In this document: piece by piece, positions 46,646-55,864 of the stretch
How the letters are laid out: each line of letters opens with the position of its first letter
How positions within the stretch are numbered: position 1 is the stretch's first letter
Assembly (NCBI GenBank): GCA_903838705.1
Contig: CAILZL010000010.1
Coordinates: forward strand, 1 to 64,000
Direction of reading: 5' to 3'
DNA from: an uncultured Pseudomonadota bacterium
Lineage (GTDB): Bacteria; Pseudomonadota; Gammaproteobacteria; Steroidobacterales; Steroidobacteraceae
Length of the DNA stretch: 64,000 nt
The notes under the pieces: generated by a model
Databases searched by the model: none
What the model saw: the letters and a program-made list of their open reading frames with translations, nothing else
Told to the model about the DNA's origin: nothing
Made by a program: the position numbers and the translations under genes

Positions 46646-48616
46646 TTAGATAGCGATTCTGGCTCTATGAGCACTGAGATCAGTGATCTTGGCAGTAGCT
46701 TCAGTAGCCGATGGATTACGAATCCAGACCAGATCCTGAATTGGCTGGTCGGGTCGATATTCTTCGACGGCCTGCATCAACAACTCGCGGGCACGTACAC
46801 AATCAAAGCGATTTGTCGCGCTCAGCAGTTCGTTCAGCAGGTAGGCAAGCGTATCCCATGGCAGGTGATGTTCAGTGGCACGCATGATCATCGGATGCTC
46901 CGTACCGGACACATTTTTACCGATCAGCAGTTCTTCATAGAGCTTTTCTGCCGGACGCAGGCCGGTATAGAGAATCTCTATATCCCCACCCGGATTGCGT
47001 TCATCCCGCACCGAGAATCCCATCAGATGAATCATACGATTTGCCAGATCGCTGATTCGGACCGGTTTGCCCATGTCCAGCACAAACACATCCCCGCCCT
47101 TTGCCATTGACCCAGCCTGTATGACCAGTTGAGAGGCTTCAGGAATAGTCATGAAATAACGTATTACATCCTTATGCGTCACTGTGACCGGCCCTCCCCG
47201 TCTGATCTGCTCCCTGAACAGGGGTACAACAGAACCCGATGATTCCAGCACATTCCCAAAGCGCACCATGCACAGTTTGGTTCTGGTACCACGCTGTTGC
47301 AGTCCCTGCAGCACCATCTCACCAAATCGCTTGGTTGTACCCATCACATTCGTGGGATTCACCGCCTTATCAGTCGAAACCAGAACGAAGGTTTCCACTC
47401 CGGCATCTATCGCTGCTTCAGCGGCGTACCAGGTGCTGAAAATATTGTTGTGAATACCTTCAACAATATTGGCCTCAACGATCGGTACATGTTTGTAAGC
47501 TGCCGCGTGATAGACAGTCTGTACCCCGAACACTGTCATGATTTCATGAATTCGCTGACGATGATGGGCGTTACCTAGCAATGCAACCACCTCAACACTC
47601 AACTTCATTTTTTCAACCAGCAGGCGCAATTCCCGGTCAATGTTGTAAAGCGCCACTTCGGACATTTCAAAGAGCACCAGACGTACCGGCCCCATGCGGA
47701 TGATCTGCCTGCACAGCTCAGAACCAATCGAACCACCTGCACCGGATACCATTACCACCTTGCTGCGAATGCAGGTATCCAGTAGCGCTTCATCAGGTGC
47801 CACAGGATCACGACCCAGCAAGTCGGTTGCATCAACATCGCGCACTTCATCCACAGTCGCCATGCCAGAAACGATGTCACCCAGATCAGGTATGGTTTGC
47901 ACCCTGATTCCAAGCGGTTCCAGTCCGTTCAGAATCTCCTGCCGACGGCGCCGGGAGAGCGCTGGCAACGCCAACAATACATGTGAAACACCCTCATCCC
48001 TGATCATTTCTGGCATGCAATCAGGCGCGACGACTTCCAGCCCGGCAACAATACTGCCCTGCAAGGTCACATCATCATCCACAAAGGCGACCGGAATGAA
48101 ACGATCCATGTTACCAAGCGCAATCGCAAGCTCCACCCCGGCTGATCCGGCTCCATAGATGACTATGCGATGCGCTTTTGACAGGCGCTTGTAGTTCACC
48201 AGATTGCGCACCAGGTAGCGACTGCCCCCGACATAGATCAGGCAGAATGCCCAGTAGATAACCAGTGTTGATTTATGAAATGAGCTCTGAAGCAGAAGCG
48301 CATTCGCTGCCGCCAGAATTACGGTAGAGATTGTTACGCCAATGGCAACTGATTCAAAAGCCTTGGCACCCAGGTGACGAATGACCACACGGTACAAACC
48401 CAGTCTGGAAAACACAAGAACTGTCACAAGCACAGCCAAAGCGTAACCGATGAAGTGAAGATATGTAGCGGGCTGGATCACTCCGGATCTGAGGGTCCGG
48501 GCACACCATAAGGCCAGGGGAATGAACAAACAGTCGGAACCGAACATCAGCCAGCGCTTGTTATCGCGCGGAAGCATGGTGAGATATTTTCCCAATCCCT
48601 CTACTCTGCGCCGCAT
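46646..48616 (-). CDS. Membrane-bound UDP-GlcNAc 4,6-dehydratase (PglF/WbpM-like)
   Basis: A 656-residue protein with four N-terminal membrane helices, a CoA-binding-like Rossmann domain (VIYGAGSAGVELA) and a catalytic SDR domain beginning VSGAGGSIGSELC, with STDKAVNPTNVMG and KHVPIVEAN. WbpM and PglF convert UDP-GlcNAc to the 4-keto-6-deoxy sugar. The aminotransferase and acetyltransferase next to it support diacetylbacillosamine synthesis. The ATG at 48616 (GAGG upstream) was chosen over TTG at 48667. Confidence 0.88.
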   Translation of the reverse strand: MRRRVEGLGKYLTMLPRDNKRWLMFGSDCLFIPLALWCARTLRSGVIQPATYLHFIGYALAVLVTVLVFSRLGLYRVVIRHLGAKAFESVAIGVTISTVILAAANALLLQSSFHKSTLVIYWAFCLIYVGGSRYLVRNLVNYKRLSKAHRIVIYGAGSAGVELAIALGNMDRFIPVAFVDDDVTLQGSIVAGLEVVAPDCMPEMIRDEGVSHVLLALPALSRRRRQEILNGLEPLGIRVQTIPDLGDIVSGMATVDEVRDVDATDLLGRDPVAPDEALLDTCIRSKVVMVSGAGGSIGSELCRQIIRMGPVRLVLFEMSEVALYNIDRELRLLVEKMKLSVEVVALLGNAHHRQRIHEIMTVFGVQTVYHAAAYKHVPIVEANIVEGIHNNIFSTWYAAEAAIDAGVETFVLVSTDKAVNPTNVMGTTKRFGEMVLQGLQQRGTRTKLCMVRFGNVLESSGSVVPLFREQIRRGGPVTVTHKDVIRYFMTIPEASQLVIQAGSMAKGGDVFVLDMGKPVRISDLANRMIHLMGFSVRDERNPGGDIEILYTGLRPAEKLYEELLIGKNVSGTEHPMIMRATEHHLPWDTLAYLLNELLSATNRFDCVRARELLMQAVEEYRPDQPIQDLVWIRNPSATEATAKITDLSAHRARIAI

Positions 48617-48828
48617 TTCACACCCAACCTCAGTTTTCCGGTTCCTGACAACTGTCAGGAGATACAACGAGGTTAACGGGAAAACCCGGGAATTCTTTAG
48701 CCGTACTTTTTACGTAGTTTCCGCAGTGCAACAGATGTAAATCTCTCATCCGAAGCTGAATGGAATGGCAACCTCAGGGAAACATCATTACTTACGGAAT
48801 TGACGACAGGAACCGGACTTGAACCGGC

Positions 48829-50061
48829 TTAACCGCTCGCTTGCGCCAGGACGCCTGAAATCACAGCCGCCGCCTTGTCCAGTTCGGCCTGCTTCAAGGT
48901 TGGATGAACCAGAAACATGATGCTGGTCTCACCAAGCAATTTCGCGACAGGCAATCGTTCTGCAGGTCGCCAATGAGTATTATCAAACGCTTTTTCCAGA
49001 TAAACCTCTGAACAACTTCCCTGGTAGCAGGGCACGCCGGCTTTAGTGATGGCTGAAACCATTCGATCACGAGTCCATCCAGATGCAAGCGATTCTGGGC
49101 GTACATACACATAGAATTTGTAAAGTGCATGAACGCATCCCGCATCGCATGCCTGCGTGGTGCCTGTCGATCCACATTGCCCTGCGCAACCGAAATGAGG
49201 CAGGCGGATCACACCATTGGGCCCAGAAAATGGCTGAAGGGCGTGGGTCAGAGCAGCTGCATTTTTTATCCGGCGTGCAGTCCACTCACCCATACGGTGC
49301 AACTGAATGCGACCGATGACCGCCTGCATTTCAAGCATGCGCCAGTTGGTGCCAAACCCTTCATGCAGCCATCGAAAGCCCGGAGGGTGTTTGCGCTCAT
49401 AGACCGCTTCATAACTCTTGCCGTGGTCCTTGTATGACCACATGAAACGCCACAGCGACTCATCATTGGTTGTTACCATGCCGCCTTCACCACCGGTGGT
49501 CATGATCTTGTCCTGGCAGAAGCTCCAGGCACCGACATGACCGATGCTGCCGACACTGCGTCCTTTGTAACGTGCACCATGCGCCTGCGCACAGTCCTCA
49601 ATGACTTTCAGTCCATGCTGATTAGCCAGCGACATGATCGGATCCATGTCGCATGGCCATCCGGCCAGATGTACACAAATCACTGCCCTGGTACGCGGAG
49701 TCAGGACTTTCGCAATTGTGGCTGCACTGATGTTGCCACTTTCTGGATCTACATCGGCAAAAACAGGCGTTGCACCAGCAGTCACCACACAGGAGATGGA
49801 GGCGATAAAAGTGCGGGGCGTGACCACCACCTCATCACCGGGACCAATTCCCAATGCCTTGAGCGCAAGGTCCAGTGCGAGAGTGCCATTGGCCAAAGCG
49901 ATCGCGAACCGCGCATCAGACCAGCTGGCAAACTCCTTTTCGAATTCACGACATTCCGTTCCCGTCCAGTAGTTCACCCTGTTGGATAGCAACACCCTGG
50001 AAACCGCATCTGCTTCTTCCTGAGAGAATGACGGCCAGGGGGAGAAAGGCGTATCAAGCAT
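48829..50061 (-). CDS. DegT/DnrJ/EryC1-family sugar aminotransferase (PglE-like) with cysteine-rich insertion
   Basis: A 410-residue PLP-dependent aminotransferase with the Schiff-base lysine in FCQDKIMTTGGEGGM and CYQGSCSEVYLEKAF near the C-terminus. It would aminate the 4-keto sugar from the PglF-like enzyme. Between PHFG and HALYKF is an insertion with CxxxC-x8-CxxxC (CAGQC and CDAGC), about 49135-49195, which is not part of the usual fold and might bind a metal. It lies 60 bp downstream of the PglD-like acetyltransferase. Confidence 0.85.
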   Translation of the reverse strand: MLDTPFSPWPSFSQEEADAVSRVLLSNRVNYWTGTECREFEKEFASWSDARFAIALANGTLALDLALKALGIGPGDEVVVTPRTFIASISCVVTAGATPVFADVDPESGNISAATIAKVLTPRTRAVICVHLAGWPCDMDPIMSLANQHGLKVIEDCAQAHGARYKGRSVGSIGHVGAWSFCQDKIMTTGGEGGMVTTNDESLWRFMWSYKDHGKSYEAVYERKHPPGFRWLHEGFGTNWRMLEMQAVIGRIQLHRMGEWTARRIKNAAALTHALQPFSGPNGVIRLPHFGCAGQCGSTGTTQACDAGCVHALYKFYVYVRPESLASGWTRDRMVSAITKAGVPCYQGSCSEVYLEKAFDNTHWRPAERLPVAKLLGETSIMFLVHPTLKQAELDKAAAVISGVLAQASG

Positions 50062-50121
50062 CGAGATCAGTTCCTTTGCCTGATTTGTGACAACCGCCGG
50101 TATTGCCTGAAGTGATAAAAC

Positions 50122-50745
50122 TCATTTGATTAATTCTCTTGCCGGCACACCCACAAAGGTCTTTCCGGCAGGCACATCTGCAACAACGACAGCCCCTGCA
50201 CCTATCATGACATCCGCACCGATTGAAACCCCCTGCCTTGCTGCTGCGCCCACCCCGAACCAGGAACGCGCGCCAACCTTCACATTGCCTGCCAGATGCG
50301 CACCGGGACAAATATGCACGCCCTCATCCAGTCGAGAGTCGTGATCAACAGTTGCGCCGGTATTAACAATGCAACCTCGACCGATTTCAGCACCGACATT
50401 GACAACGCTCCCGGCAAATAGAACAGATCCCGCACCGATGAATGCATGGCGACTGACAACAGCAGCCGGATGGACAATGCTCGGGCATACATAACCAAGT
50501 TCCAGTGCCCGGGTCAGCACCTTCAACCTGAATGTCGCATCACCGAACGCGGTAACCAGCATTGTGTATTCACCCAGAAAACTGGACATTGATTCCAGCT
50601 TCCCAAGCAAAGGCCAACCCTCTCTGATATTAAGAGATGGATACCCGTCATCAAGAAAGGCGACCTGTGAAAATCTGCCCGATGACAAAGCTGCATCAGC
50701 AACAACACGACCGTGCCCGCCTGCTCCGGCGATCAACAATTTCAT
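50122..50745 (-). CDS. Sugar O/N-acetyltransferase (PglD/NeuD family)
   Basis: A 207-residue two-part protein: an N-terminal Rossmann-like domain (LIAGAGGHGRVVADA) and a left-handed beta-helix with hexapeptide repeats. The catalytic histidine region is NTGATVDHDSRLDEG. PglD acetylates the 4-amino group of the bacillosamine precursor with acetyl-CoA. ATG overlaps the stop of the sugar transferase by 4 bases, supporting a joint pathway. Confidence 0.87.
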   Translation of the reverse strand: MKLLIAGAGGHGRVVADAALSSGRFSQVAFLDDGYPSLNIREGWPLLGKLESMSSFLGEYTMLVTAFGDATFRLKVLTRALELGYVCPSIVHPAAVVSRHAFIGAGSVLFAGSVVNVGAEIGRGCIVNTGATVDHDSRLDEGVHICPGAHLAGNVKVGARSWFGVGAAARQGVSIGADVMIGAGAVVVADVPAGKTFVGVPARELIK

Positions 50746-51335
50746 TCTTGATTACCCTTAAACTCCGCTGCAGTGACATGGCCGGGTTGGGATACGCCTT
50801 CTGACCTGATCACCTTGCGCAAGGTCATGAGCAAAATCCGCAGATCCAGCCATATTGTCCGGTTATCGACATACCAGACGTCCAGCTTGAATTTTTCTTC
50901 CCATGACAGATTGTTGCGTCCGTTGACCTGTGCCCAGCCGGTAATGCCCGGCCTGACTTCATGCCGTCGCGCCTGTTCCAATGAATACAAGCCAAGGTAT
51001 TTCATCAGTAATGGACGCGGCCCGACCAGACTCATATCACCTTTCACTACATTGATGAGTTCAGGCAGTTCATCGAGGCTGGAGCGACGCAACCACATGC
51101 CGAATTGGGTCAACCTCTGTGCATCCGGTAGCAGATTGTCGTGCGAGTCCCGCGCATCAGTCATGGTTCTGAATTTCAGCATCATGAAGGGCTTACCCCC
51201 CTTGCCGGGACGCAGTTGCCGGAACAACACGGGACGACCCAGCTTGATGGACACTAAAAGTACCAACAGGAGAATGATCGGTGATAGCGCACCAAGCAAG
51301 AATAAAGCAGCCAACCCATCCAGCAAGCGTTTCAT
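50742..51335 (-). CDS. Initiating sugar-phosphate transferase (PglC-like, monotopic phosphoglycosyltransferase)
   Basis: A 197-residue bacterial sugar transferase. A hydrophobic N-terminal re-entrant helix (AALFLLGALSPIILLLVLLV) is followed by GRPVLFRQLRPGKGGKPF, MLKFRTM, SSLDELPELINV with the catalytic Asp-Glu, and MSLVGPRPLL. It transfers a sugar phosphate, probably diacetylbacillosamine-phosphate, to undecaprenyl phosphate at the inner membrane. It starts with ATG at 51335, 7 bp after the GT4 gene, rather than at 51377. Confidence 0.9.
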   Translation of the reverse strand: MKRLLDGLAALFLLGALSPIILLLVLLVSIKLGRPVLFRQLRPGKGGKPFMMLKFRTMTDARDSHDNLLPDAQRLTQFGMWLRRSSLDELPELINVVKGDMSLVGPRPLLMKYLGLYSLEQARRHEVRPGITGWAQVNGRNNLSWEEKFKLDVWYVDNRTIWLDLRILLMTLRKVIRSEGVSQPGHVTAAEFKGNQE

Positions 51336-51342
51336 ACGTCTC

Positions 51343-52467
51343 TCAGCCGATGCCCATTGCCGCCACGACCTGTGCACTGACCTTGCGAGCCTCGAATTTA
51401 CTCACGGACAGGTCACGTCCGAAATGTCCCATCGCCTGAGCCAGCCCGGGATCGAGAACCAGCACCTCCATCGCGGCAGCCAGCGCAACCGCATCACGTA
51501 CTGGCACCAGCAATCCATTCTTGCCGGCTTCAACGGCGTCCCGGCAACCCGGTGCCTCTGTTGTGATTACCGGCCGGCCCATCGCCATGGCTTCAAGTAT
51601 CGACCGGGGCAATCCTTCCCGGTAATACGAAGGCAGGACATAGATTCTGCACTGTGCCAGCGCCAGACGGATATCCGACTGCCAGCCCAGATATTCAATG
51701 TTCCCTTCCTGCTGCCAGTCCTCCAGTTCATTTTGAGTAACAGAATCCGGACCCGGATCGAGGTCACCTGCCAGAAGACAACGCACTTCCGGGTGACGCG
51801 CACGAAGTAACGCAGCTGCCCGCACATATTCGGCCACACCCTTGTCCCGCAAAAGACGGGCAGCCATCAAGAATACAGGGGCCGTTGGTAAATCCGTGAC
51901 CTGATAACGTTCCGTATCAATACCCGATCCGGCTGTAACTTCGACACGCTGTTGAGCCCCAACCAGACCAAGCTCGCGGAACAGGGTCTGATCGTCATTG
52001 TTCTGGAAAAGCACAGCGTTATATCGACGCAAACTGGCTCGATACAGCACCGTCATGACAAAACGGATTAACCGTTTCTTCAGACCACTTCCTTCAGAAA
52101 ATGCAAAACCAAGTCCGGTAATCCATGCACAACGGCGCGGCACACGCGCAAGGGCAGCAGCAATACCCCCGAAAATGACTGGCTTTACGGTATAGGCCAG
52201 CATCGCCTGTGGCCTGACCTCACGTATGACTCGCCAGACGGACCATATCGTCATCAGATCAGCAAACGGATTCAGACCCGTCCTGCTCAACCTGATTGGC
52301 CTTATTTCAGCGCCCAGTGCCTGCAATGCCTGAATGTGCTGCTCAGGAAAAGGAGCAGGCGCAGAAACCACGACTCGACATCCTTGGGCTTTGAGCGCCC
52401 GGATGACTGGCGCCCGGAAATTCAGCAGCGACTCAGCTAATCCACCAATGATCAAAACGGTTTTCAT
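51343..52467 (-). CDS. Glycosyltransferase family 4 (PglA-like)
   Basis: A 374-residue GT-B retaining enzyme. The N-terminal part has IIGGLAESLLNFRAPVIRAL, the donor-binding C-terminal part has AARLLRDKG and EGLPRSILEAMAMGRPVIT (E-x7-E). Overall it resembles PglA/WbpH-type transferases adding GalNAc to Und-PP-diacetylbacillosamine. Its position next to the PglC-like gene fits the second step of repeat-unit assembly. Donor identity is inferred. Confidence 0.85.
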   Translation of the reverse strand: MKTVLIIGGLAESLLNFRAPVIRALKAQGCRVVVSAPAPFPEQHIQALQALGAEIRPIRLSRTGLNPFADLMTIWSVWRVIREVRPQAMLAYTVKPVIFGGIAAALARVPRRCAWITGLGFAFSEGSGLKKRLIRFVMTVLYRASLRRYNAVLFQNNDDQTLFRELGLVGAQQRVEVTAGSGIDTERYQVTDLPTAPVFLMAARLLRDKGVAEYVRAAALLRARHPEVRCLLAGDLDPGPDSVTQNELEDWQQEGNIEYLGWQSDIRLALAQCRIYVLPSYYREGLPRSILEAMAMGRPVITTEAPGCRDAVEAGKNGLLVPVRDAVALAAAMEVLVLDPGLAQAMGHFGRDLSVSKFEARKVSAQVVAAMGIG

Positions 52468-52470
52468 CGT

Positions 52471-53553
52471 TCAGCCACTTTTCTGTTCAAGCACCGAACG
52501 AAAAATGCTGATCAGACGGGGTGCAACAACCTGCAAGGAATACTGCTGCTCGAATCGCGCACGCCCGGCCCGTCCCATTTCCTGTCTCAGTTGCGGACTA
52601 CTTTTGAGCGTGGAAATTGCTGTGCGCCACTCAGCAGGTGTCGATGCCAGAAAGCCGGTTTCACCATGCCGGACAATTTCAGTATTTACACCCACAGGTG
52701 AGGCAATCACCGGAACACCACTTGCCATGTACTGGATCAACTTGTAACCACACTTCCCGCGCTCAAATGGCGCATCAGTCACCGGCATGATTCCCACATC
52801 GAATCTGGCCACCTCAGTCGCTTCGGTTGCCTTGCTCCAGCTCATGATCTGATGACTGGCAAACAACGGCTCGACAAACTTCGCACCAATCGTGACAAAC
52901 CGGTCACCTGCATCCGACAGACCCTCAGCAAGCAAACCGTACAATGGCTCGAGCAGCACCTGAGAAGCAGGAGAACCGATCCATCCGACCGAATAGCCAG
53001 ATCCGCTATCGAATAATCGTGGCTGGTATTCAGTTGCATCAACCACACTGGGCAATATCTCAACACGTTGCGCTCCGGCAGCATTTGCCCGTTGCGCAAG
53101 GTAGGCATTTCCGGCAGTCACAACCGTTGCCCGCTTCATCACTGCATCAATTTTATTTCCCCAGATTGCACGGACTAACGGATTGGGATGTGTATCGTAG
53201 TTATGAAAGATCGCATCATCATAATCAACAACAAGCGGTCGCTTGAGTCCTATAAAAATAGATTCAAACCATGCTGGCACCCATGGCCAGCATTCCTTTT
53301 CCATCCAGATCAAATCAATATCCTTGCTTGTAACCAGGGTAATTAACCGTTGCATATATCGGTTGATCAGCTTGAGTGTCGAGCGCGAGCGCGTCGTGTA
53401 CAGCTGTTCCAGATAGGCCTGATCAAGCAAAGGGGCCCATTGAACCGTGAAACCTGCTTCAGTGAGGAAGGGTTCGTACTGGTAACTGCGCACACGACTG
53501 CTTGCGCCCATGGGTGAGTGACGGGTCAGTCCGAGAATTTTCACGGGCTTCAC
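52471..53553 (-). CDS. Glycosyltransferase family 1/4 (GT-B)
   Basis: A 360-residue GT-B enzyme. It has RHSPMGASSRVRSYQYEPFL near the N-terminus, the acidic DYDDAIFHNYD segment and the C-terminal FERGKCGYKLIQYMASGVPV, typical of GT4-like donor sites. It follows the GT2 gene after 39 bp and precedes the GT4 gene by 3 bp. The sugar added is unknown. Confidence 0.83.
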   Translation of the reverse strand: MKPVKILGLTRHSPMGASSRVRSYQYEPFLTEAGFTVQWAPLLDQAYLEQLYTTRSRSTLKLINRYMQRLITLVTSKDIDLIWMEKECWPWVPAWFESIFIGLKRPLVVDYDDAIFHNYDTHPNPLVRAIWGNKIDAVMKRATVVTAGNAYLAQRANAAGAQRVEILPSVVDATEYQPRLFDSGSGYSVGWIGSPASQVLLEPLYGLLAEGLSDAGDRFVTIGAKFVEPLFASHQIMSWSKATEATEVARFDVGIMPVTDAPFERGKCGYKLIQYMASGVPVIASPVGVNTEIVRHGETGFLASTPAEWRTAISTLKSSPQLRQEMGRAGRARFEQQYSLQVVAPRLISIFRSVLEQKSG

Positions 53554-53592
53554 TGAAGCATCCTCATCGGGATGTGACTGTGCGAGCCGGAG

Positions 53593-54537
53593 CTAGTCAT
53601 GCCGCCACCAGCGCCACAGCATGTTTCCGCCCCTGATTACATCATTGAACCCATCGACCCCGTCTGAATATAGTGCCCTCAGGGCGCGAATCGGAATCTC
53701 AATGCCCATTGCAGTCAATGTCACAATCATGGCGCCCGGCCTTGAAAACCATTTCCGTGCGTAGATGATGCGACTGCGCAGGGACAAAAACATACGGAAC
53801 CCCTTTACCCTGTTCGTCGTTCCACCACCAAGGTGAAATACGGACACACTGGCAAGGAACTGCGTGTGGAATCCGAGCAGAGCCGCGCGATGGCAGTAAT
53901 CCACTTCTTCAAAGTAAACAAAGAACCGCTCATCAAATCCATTCAGCATCTCAAACAATTTCCGTGGGGTCAGAAAGCAGGCTCCGATCACCTGCCCGAC
54001 ACGCTGACTGCTCAGATGATCAAATTCATGCATCGTGAAATCAGACCATGCAGAAGGCAACACACGATGCAGCCCTGTTGCACGGCAGAGCAGATGTCGC
54101 AGCAAAGGACGTCGGGCACAGGTACGCTCCACATGACCGCCTTCATTGCGAATCTGGGGCCCCAGTACACCCATACTGACGCCGTCCGGACCATGAAACC
54201 AGTCAATCATCCTGATCAAACTCTCTCGATCAATTCGAGCATCCGGGTTCAGAAACAGGATGAACTCGGCGTTGCCTGCGCGCGCACCCTGATTACAGGC
54301 AGCGGCGAAACCACGATTACTCTGGTTACGAATCAGCCGGACGTCAGGAAAATCAGTCTGGATGCAATCAGGAGATCCGTCATCAGATGCGTTATCGACC
54401 ACGATCAGATTGACTGAAATCTCGCTGGGAGTTACAGCCGTCCGGTACAAGGCATTTACTGCCTGCCAGATCAATTGGCCGCCATTCCAGTTGACGATCA
54501 CCACATCCACGTTCCGTAACTGCCTGCTGGAGGTCAT
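53593..54537 (-). CDS. Glycosyltransferase family 2 (rhamnosyltransferase-like)
   Basis: A 314-residue inverting GT2. VVIVNWNGGQLIWQ opens it, VVDNASDDGSPD binds nucleotide and FLNPDARIDRESL carries the metal site. It resembles WbbL-type rhamnosyltransferases, and a dTDP-glucose dehydratase gene at the window end would supply dTDP-sugars. It begins 7 bp after wzy. The donor remains an inference. Confidence 0.85.
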   Translation of the reverse strand: MTSSRQLRNVDVVIVNWNGGQLIWQAVNALYRTAVTPSEISVNLIVVDNASDDGSPDCIQTDFPDVRLIRNQSNRGFAAACNQGARAGNAEFILFLNPDARIDRESLIRMIDWFHGPDGVSMGVLGPQIRNEGGHVERTCARRPLLRHLLCRATGLHRVLPSAWSDFTMHEFDHLSSQRVGQVIGACFLTPRKLFEMLNGFDERFFVYFEEVDYCHRAALLGFHTQFLASVSVFHLGGGTTNRVKGFRMFLSLRSRIIYARKWFSRPGAMIVTLTAMGIEIPIRALRALYSDGVDGFNDVIRGGNMLWRWWRHD

Positions 54538-54544
54538 GAAGGCT

Positions 54545-55861
54545 TCAATGTCCGGATCTGATATTCAGTTGCGCACCGGCCAATGAAACTCGGGAAGCAT
54601 TGATCATCGCCACACCCCAGCCTGCCGACATGAAAAAAATGACTTTCAGCACTGCACCTTCATATGAAGCCTCTGTCATGAATATCATCAGCTGACAAAG
54701 CACACTTAACCAGACCGACTCCACGCCATCACCTGCCTTCTGTGCCGTAACAGTCATTCGCCTTAATCGCAAAGCAACCAGTATGAGTGAAGCTGCACAT
54801 AACATCCCCAGCGGCACACCATAGTCCACCATCATTTCAACATAGGCATTATGAGCACTATCGACCAGACGCCCATCCAGACTGCCAACTGCACCCGCAC
54901 CTGCACCCAGAAGCGGGTGCAACTCGATGTTTTCCAGCGCAGCCAGCAGCAATCCACTTCGGGCGTTTACGTTGTCCAGTGACATTCTGGATTCTATATA
55001 TCTGGCAGCTATCGGCACATGCGAGACAATCCATATTGCAATGATGACTAATAACGGCATCAGAAATAGCGACACTCCAACCAGTCTGCTCATTACCTTC
55101 CTTGACATGAAAGCAGCCACCAGCGCTGTCAGCAACACCGCCAGCATGACCCCGCGCGACAGTGTCAGCAGCAAGGCGATCATGGTAATCATTGCCACCA
55201 GTGCCATCAGGAATGACTTACGCGCCCACGCCCATGCGACGACGGGGAAAATGAAAAATGACATCACACTGGCCAGATTGTTGGAGCGACCGATAAATGG
55301 ATGACTCAGCCGGGTGTAAAAGGAAAGATAGTCACCCTGATTCACCTCAGCCTGCACTTGCGGACTGAAACCCGGTATCGCCAGATACATGCATGCTGGC
55401 GCCACCAGCAGGAGAACCAGAAACCCGGCGGCAAGTTGGATCAACCTTTCAGAACTCAAGTTCCGGCTGAAGTGTGTTACCACAATAAACGCAATGAATG
55501 ATTCGGTGTTGATAAAAACCGCCCGTAAAGTACCAGCTGGATCAACCGACCAGAAAAACGACACCAGAGCGGCGAGTAGTGGTACCGAAAGCAGCAGGAG
55601 ACAGACACGATCACCGATATTGACGGGCTTGTATCTCAGTGCGTGAACTACAAGATATAACCCGGACAGAAGCACAGCAAAATCCAGCAAAGAAAAGGAT
55701 CGAAGCGGCCCGATTCCAAGCCAGATTCTGAATGGAAATGCGGCACAAATGAATAACCCCCAAAGCAGGAGCTTATCAATACCCGCTGTATTCACAGACT
55801 GGTCGTATCTCACAGAACTCCCGGGAGAAATACCACCTGATTTTGACCAGGTATCCCACAT
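54545..55861 (-). CDS. O-antigen polymerase/ligase family protein (Wzy, right-hand locus)
   Basis: A 438-residue protein with about eleven transmembrane segments, LLTLSRGVMLAVLLTAL midway, and the periplasmic loop LLAALENIELHPLLGAG plus SAHNAYVEMMVDYGVPLG, marks of the Wzy_C domain. It probably polymerises the second repeat unit. It lies 3 bp after wzx and 7 bp before the GT2 gene. Confidence 0.85.
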   Translation of the reverse strand: MWDTWSKSGGISPGSSVRYDQSVNTAGIDKLLLWGLFICAAFPFRIWLGIGPLRSFSLLDFAVLLSGLYLVVHALRYKPVNIGDRVCLLLLSVPLLAALVSFFWSVDPAGTLRAVFINTESFIAFIVVTHFSRNLSSERLIQLAAGFLVLLLVAPACMYLAIPGFSPQVQAEVNQGDYLSFYTRLSHPFIGRSNNLASVMSFFIFPVVAWAWARKSFLMALVAMITMIALLLTLSRGVMLAVLLTALVAAFMSRKVMSRLVGVSLFLMPLLVIIAIWIVSHVPIAARYIESRMSLDNVNARSGLLLAALENIELHPLLGAGAGAVGSLDGRLVDSAHNAYVEMMVDYGVPLGMLCAASLILVALRLRRMTVTAQKAGDGVESVWLSVLCQLMIFMTEASYEGAVLKVIFFMSAGWGVAMINASRVSLAGAQLNIRSGH

Positions 55862-55864
55862 GAA

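Noticed and set aside
50773-51810. A 345-codon plus-strand open frame
   Set aside because: It lies antisense to the PglC-like and GT4 genes, both with clear family motifs, and its own product is basic and low-complexity with no recognisable domain.
53833-54417. A 194-codon plus-strand frame
   Set aside because: Antisense to the GT2 gene with intact catalytic motifs; probably a by-product of codon use.
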